From Penaeus vannamei (lineage: Eukaryota > Arthropoda > Malacostraca > Decapoda > Penaeidae): 10,000 nt of DNA. Positions 1 to 10,000 of the stretch are shown in pieces (the stretch's first letter is position 1; every line of letters starts with the position of its first letter). The notes beneath the pieces were generated by a model. That model saw nothing but the letters and a program-made list of their open reading frames with translations, ran no database searches and had not been told where the DNA came from. Location: positions 22,704,586-22,714,585 of the forward strand of contig NC_091576.1 of the NCBI RefSeq assembly GCF_042767895.1, given 5' to 3'. A program made the translations under genes and the position numbers.

Positions 1-1000
1 TGGTGAATATGATTATACAATTTGGTTTATTATAATTAAGGAAAAAAAGATTGATATGGTTCTCAAACAGTTTCCCATTTATATATGAAAGAAGGGAAAA
101 GAAGTTGAACAAATTTGTTAAAGTACAACTAAATAACAGTAATCTTATAATCAAGAGACAACGAACAATATTTCCTTCATAAAATATTTTTAATCCCTAA
201 CTATGAACAATAAAAATACATAATAAAACAGCAATAAAAAGTGTCTTATCGCTGAGTCTGAGACACGTCTGTGAGCAAGTAAGGCATGCGACAATATTTA
301 TCTGAATTTTTTCCACTAAATTTAAAGTTTTCAACATAATGTCTATGTGTCTTCAACGCTGAGTGCATTGAATTGTTATATTATTCATTTATTGTAGGTG
401 TTTGAGGTGTACTATCAGTAATAAAAGGGAAAATGTGCAAAGCATGAGGATTTTGACAGCCGTGGGTAATGTTACATCAGGTTTTATATTATGCATTGTA
501 TTTCATCAATTTATTATTTCTTGGGTAATTAGCATTGTGATGCCTTGCATTTGTGTCTGTTTTTGGTTAGAATGTGAAAGAAATCCGGCATATTAATATA
601 AGCATGTTTTCTTCATCGAATTAAACAAACAGCTGTTGTAATTGGGTAGTTATCCAAGGTGGAGCTTGCAGACATGCTGACTAATTTATTGTCAATAAAG
701 TAACCAGACCAAGCTCTGACCTGCCACATTATAGGGGTTGGATGTCTATTGGCCTTTGGTGGAGCACCGATTGGTGTGGAGTCTGAGGCCATCACCTAGC
801 ATGGGAATGTATACAAGTAAGAATCATACAAAAATGTGTTCAAGGATGTTGGAGCAGATCACTAACAATGCGTCTAGTTGTACCACAGTTTCTGATATCT
901 GCATGGAACCCCCTCCCTCCCATGAGTGACAGTTTTTGGCCCTGAAAGCAGGGGAGGGCATGAAAGGTACCAGGGAAATTGTGGGGTAAAATATGAATAA
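1..1000. other. Upstream AT-rich non-coding DNA
   Basis: No gene can be supported. The longest open frames are about 60-85 codons, overlap each other on both strands, lack recognisable domains and show no splice-compatible exon pattern. There is a short C-rich run near 907-919 (aaccccctccctccc) that recurs in similar form at 1321-1329. No promoter elements of the downstream gene are identifiable this far upstream. Confidence 0.6.
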
Positions 1001-1320
1001 TATATACAGAATCATTCGCTATCCAGACTGTAGAGTTTGGTCTACACAGGGAATGTGTTCCCCTTGCAAAAATTATTTGGTCAAATTCTGTCCGCACAAA
1101 TGTAGTTATTCGGGTAACTCTCCGTACACACTTAGTTCTTTTTTAAATCATCTTCCGCGCATAAAATTCTTTTGACCTTTCCGTACACTTTTTTCATCAT
1201 CCTTCTGCAGATCCATTCATGCAAATGTAGACAAAATAATGTTTTCCACGCTTGAAAAAATGTAACATTTCCCGTGCAAGAAAAATACTCTACAGTCTGG
1301 ATCACAATATTGTTTTATGC
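1000..1320. repeat. Imperfect long inverted repeat
   Basis: The sequence atccagactgtagag (1021-1035) recurs as its exact reverse complement at 1288-1302. Similarity continues less perfectly outward (AT-rich flanks such as ataaaacaatattgtg against atacagaatcattcgct) and inward (GGGAATGT against GGGAAATGT). The central part has short direct repeats of TCCGTACAC. It resembles the termini of a palindromic or foldback mobile element, but no coding sequence or target-site duplication was found. Confidence 0.5.
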
Positions 1321-1510
1321 AACCCCCTCCTGGGCAGCTACTGCCCCTAACCCCCCTAATGGTATTACAAAAAATCATATTCATGGCAGGGTAGGGCATA
1401 TGACTGTTATGCCGGAGCACCTGATGCTGTATATGCTCTATGTTGCTGTATAAGGTTGTTATTTTGGTCATTCTAGAGGATATGGAGTGTTCACTTTTTC
1501 CTATATTTTC

Positions 1511-1561
1511 CCCCCTATTCCCTATGATTTAGGGGGACACATGGGGATTTGGGGGGAGGGG
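1511..1561 (+). other. G-quadruplex motif with overlapping hairpin
   Basis: Four guanine runs (1532-1536, 1543-1546, 1551-1556, 1558-1561) are separated by loops of 6, 4 and 1 nt, which satisfies the canonical G4 pattern on the + strand. The first run can instead pair with cccccta at 1511-1517: it is the exact complement of taggggg at 1530-1536, a 7-bp stem with a 12-nt loop. Function is unknown; it lies about 1.3 kb upstream of the CARS1 start codon. Confidence 0.6.
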
Positions 1562-1811
1562 CACACAGGCCCCCCACACAAGCTTGACAGCTGTAAAGAA
1601 TATACATTTTTCATAAAGACCAGCTAGATTCCCCACAGAATTACCTCTATAAGGTTATTTGAAGTATACTAAATCTTAGACAAGAACTGAAAAAAGTTTT
1701 AAATAACTAGTATGAAGAGAAATGCCTTGGACAATTTCAGTGATATGGAACGATCATATATCTTTTACTGCAATTTACCCTTTTTAAAACTAATATATCT
1801 GCAATTTGCTC
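1562..1811. other. Intergenic DNA without recognisable features
   Basis: AT-rich sequence between the G-rich motif and the TTAA-bounded repeat. No open frame, RNA gene or repeat could be recognised. Confidence 0.6.
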
Positions 1812-2172
1812 TTAACCCACTGGCCACAGATGGTATGATTTGATGCAAAGTGCTATTGACGGCCTATGCGTGGCCTGGGAGCTGATGTCAGCTGCCAGGG
1901 GATGTCAGCTGCCAAGCGGATATCCCCCTTGCGGCCTTCCAGGGCTCAGGCCTGCCGCTTGCATATATATGATGATGGGTTTATATACACATACACAAAC
2001 ATGTATGTGTATGTATACATATATATACACAAACATATATGTGTGAAGGAGGGAAAGCAGCACAGCTACAGCATGTGCACTCCTGCATGGTTCCATACAC
2101 CACTCAAGTGTAAAATAAATACTGATGCGGTATTATGCACCATATTGCAAAATATCGCAAACAATGGCTTAA
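1812..2172. mobile_element. TTAA-bounded MITE-like repeat, copy 1 (361 bp)
   Basis: It begins TTAACCCACTG (1812-1822) and ends with CAATGGCTTAA (2162-2172), whose reverse complement TTAAGCCATTG matches the start at 9 of 11 positions. The first 13 bases match the intron 6 element at 12 of 13, and total lengths (361 and 363 bp) nearly agree. TTAA ends followed by CCC resemble piggyBac-type insertions, and the lack of coding capacity fits a non-autonomous element. Inside is a 14-nt direct duplication gatgtcagctgcca (1884-1897 and 1901-1914). The ends are short and diverged, so this is a hypothesis. Confidence 0.45.
1961..2044. repeat. AT/TG microsatellite
   Basis: Mixed tatata, acacat and gtatgt runs with strong local palindromic character (for example tatacatatatata). 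It lies inside the copy 1 TTAA-bounded repeat and accounts for the short threonine/tyrosine-rich open frames seen there. Confidence 0.8.
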
Positions 2173-2241
2173 AAGATTAGGGGAAAAACATAACATTTTT
2201 CCATATCCCTGAAATGCTACTTCGCGCTCAAGGTGGGAATT

Positions 2242-2287
2242 CCAAATATGAATGTCAATTGCGTTTCTGGAAAGGGTTCATATTTGG
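2242..2287. repeat. 11-bp perfect inverted repeat
   Basis: CCAAATATGAA (2242-2252) and its exact complement TTCATATTTGG (2277-2287) are separated by 24 nt. It could form a hairpin or be a dimeric protein-binding site. About 560 bp upstream of the CARS1 start codon; role unknown. Confidence 0.55.
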
Positions 2288-2842
2288 TGCTTTTGGCTGT
2301 CAGAGATTTATGCCAATATTATTTTAGAAATGCTTAGAGGAAATTTATTGAAGTACATTGCAATGCATATAATAGGTATTGTAACTTGGTCTATATCTTT
2401 TTTATGTGATTGTGGATAACAGTGGTAAGAATGACAAATCCTGGCTAAATCCATAAGCCTAGGAATGTTATTTTTATATATCAAATCATGGAGAACAATA
2501 ATGAAGAATAATACTCTTGATAAATATAAGTAGTTTGAAGTGGTGAATTTTATATTTGGTATTTTGGACAGTATCTGGATCTAGGTGTCTTGTGGCATGT
2601 GTGTGGACCAAAATCTGTGCATGACGAGACATCCACACCATGTGACATTTGGCAACAGTTTCCATGGGAAGATACATTCCTGTTACCTGCCCCTCAGCCA
2701 TTTACTTTCCATAATGAGATGTCTGTGTCACCTGGATCCAATGAGCTAATCACAGATACACCATAGTGTTAAATCTATAGCATCTTGATCTTTTGTTTAT
2801 TAACCTGGTGAATATTAAAGTTGCAGACAAGACTGGTTGAAG
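2288..2842. other. Proximal upstream region of CARS1
   Basis: This should contain the promoter and 5' UTR unless a 5' UTR intron puts them further away. I see no clear TATA box or CpG-rich stretch. A candidate acceptor, ttgcag ending at 2826, suggests an upstream non-coding exon is possible. No coding potential is seen. Confidence 0.4.

Positions 2843-10000
<7,158 letters not shown>

Noticed and set aside
402..596. 64-codon frame with a hydrophobic stretch
   Set aside because: AT-rich DNA with frequent Ile/Val/Phe codons gives this by chance; no family resemblance or splice context.
613..1097. Overlapping - strand open frames of 60-85 codons
   Set aside because: No recognisable transposase, reverse transcriptase or other domain; overlapping frames on both strands suggest chance.

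Overview
This window looks like animal nuclear DNA, most likely from an arthropod. It carries one split gene on the + strand with canonical GT...AG introns, set in AT-rich DNA that is heavy in simple repeats. The dense (CTT)n/(CCT)n repeats and a pair of 'TTAACCCAyTGGC' dispersed elements suggest a decapod crustacean such as a penaeid shrimp. That placement is an impression from composition, not a demonstrated assignment.

The gene is cytoplasmic cysteinyl-tRNA synthetase (CARS1 / CysRS). Thirteen coding exons can be placed between 2843 and 10000, with phases that join cleanly into one open frame of 628 complete codons. They cover the Rossmann catalytic core with the HMGH and KMSKS signatures, all four expected zinc ligands, the eukaryote-type insertion after the NITDIDDK motif, the helical anticodon-side region, and the start of the C-terminal extension. 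The window ends inside exon 13, so the last part of the protein (roughly 110 residues by comparison with human) lies beyond it.

Layout: 1-2842 is upstream non-coding DNA with no convincing gene. It contains a long imperfect inverted repeat (about 1000-1320), a G-quadruplex/hairpin motif (1511-1561), a 361-bp TTAA-bounded repeat (1812-2172) with an internal AT/TG microsatellite, and an 11-bp perfect inverted repeat (2242-2287). From 2843 to the end is the CARS1 gene. Introns range from 133 to 1394 nt. Intron 6 holds a 363-bp TTAA-bounded repeat that looks like a relative of the upstream one. Intron 7 is almost entirely a pyrimidine-only microsatellite and minisatellite of about 1.2 kb, including 30 perfect CTT units and not one AG dinucleotide over 1227 nt. 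Intron 8 opens with a contrasting G-rich sense strand.

I do not see a novel multi-gene system here. It is a housekeeping gene with repeat-rich introns. The observations most worth checking are the AG-free polypyrimidine intron, with its decoy acceptor and branch-point arrangement, and the two equal-length TTAA-bounded elements.
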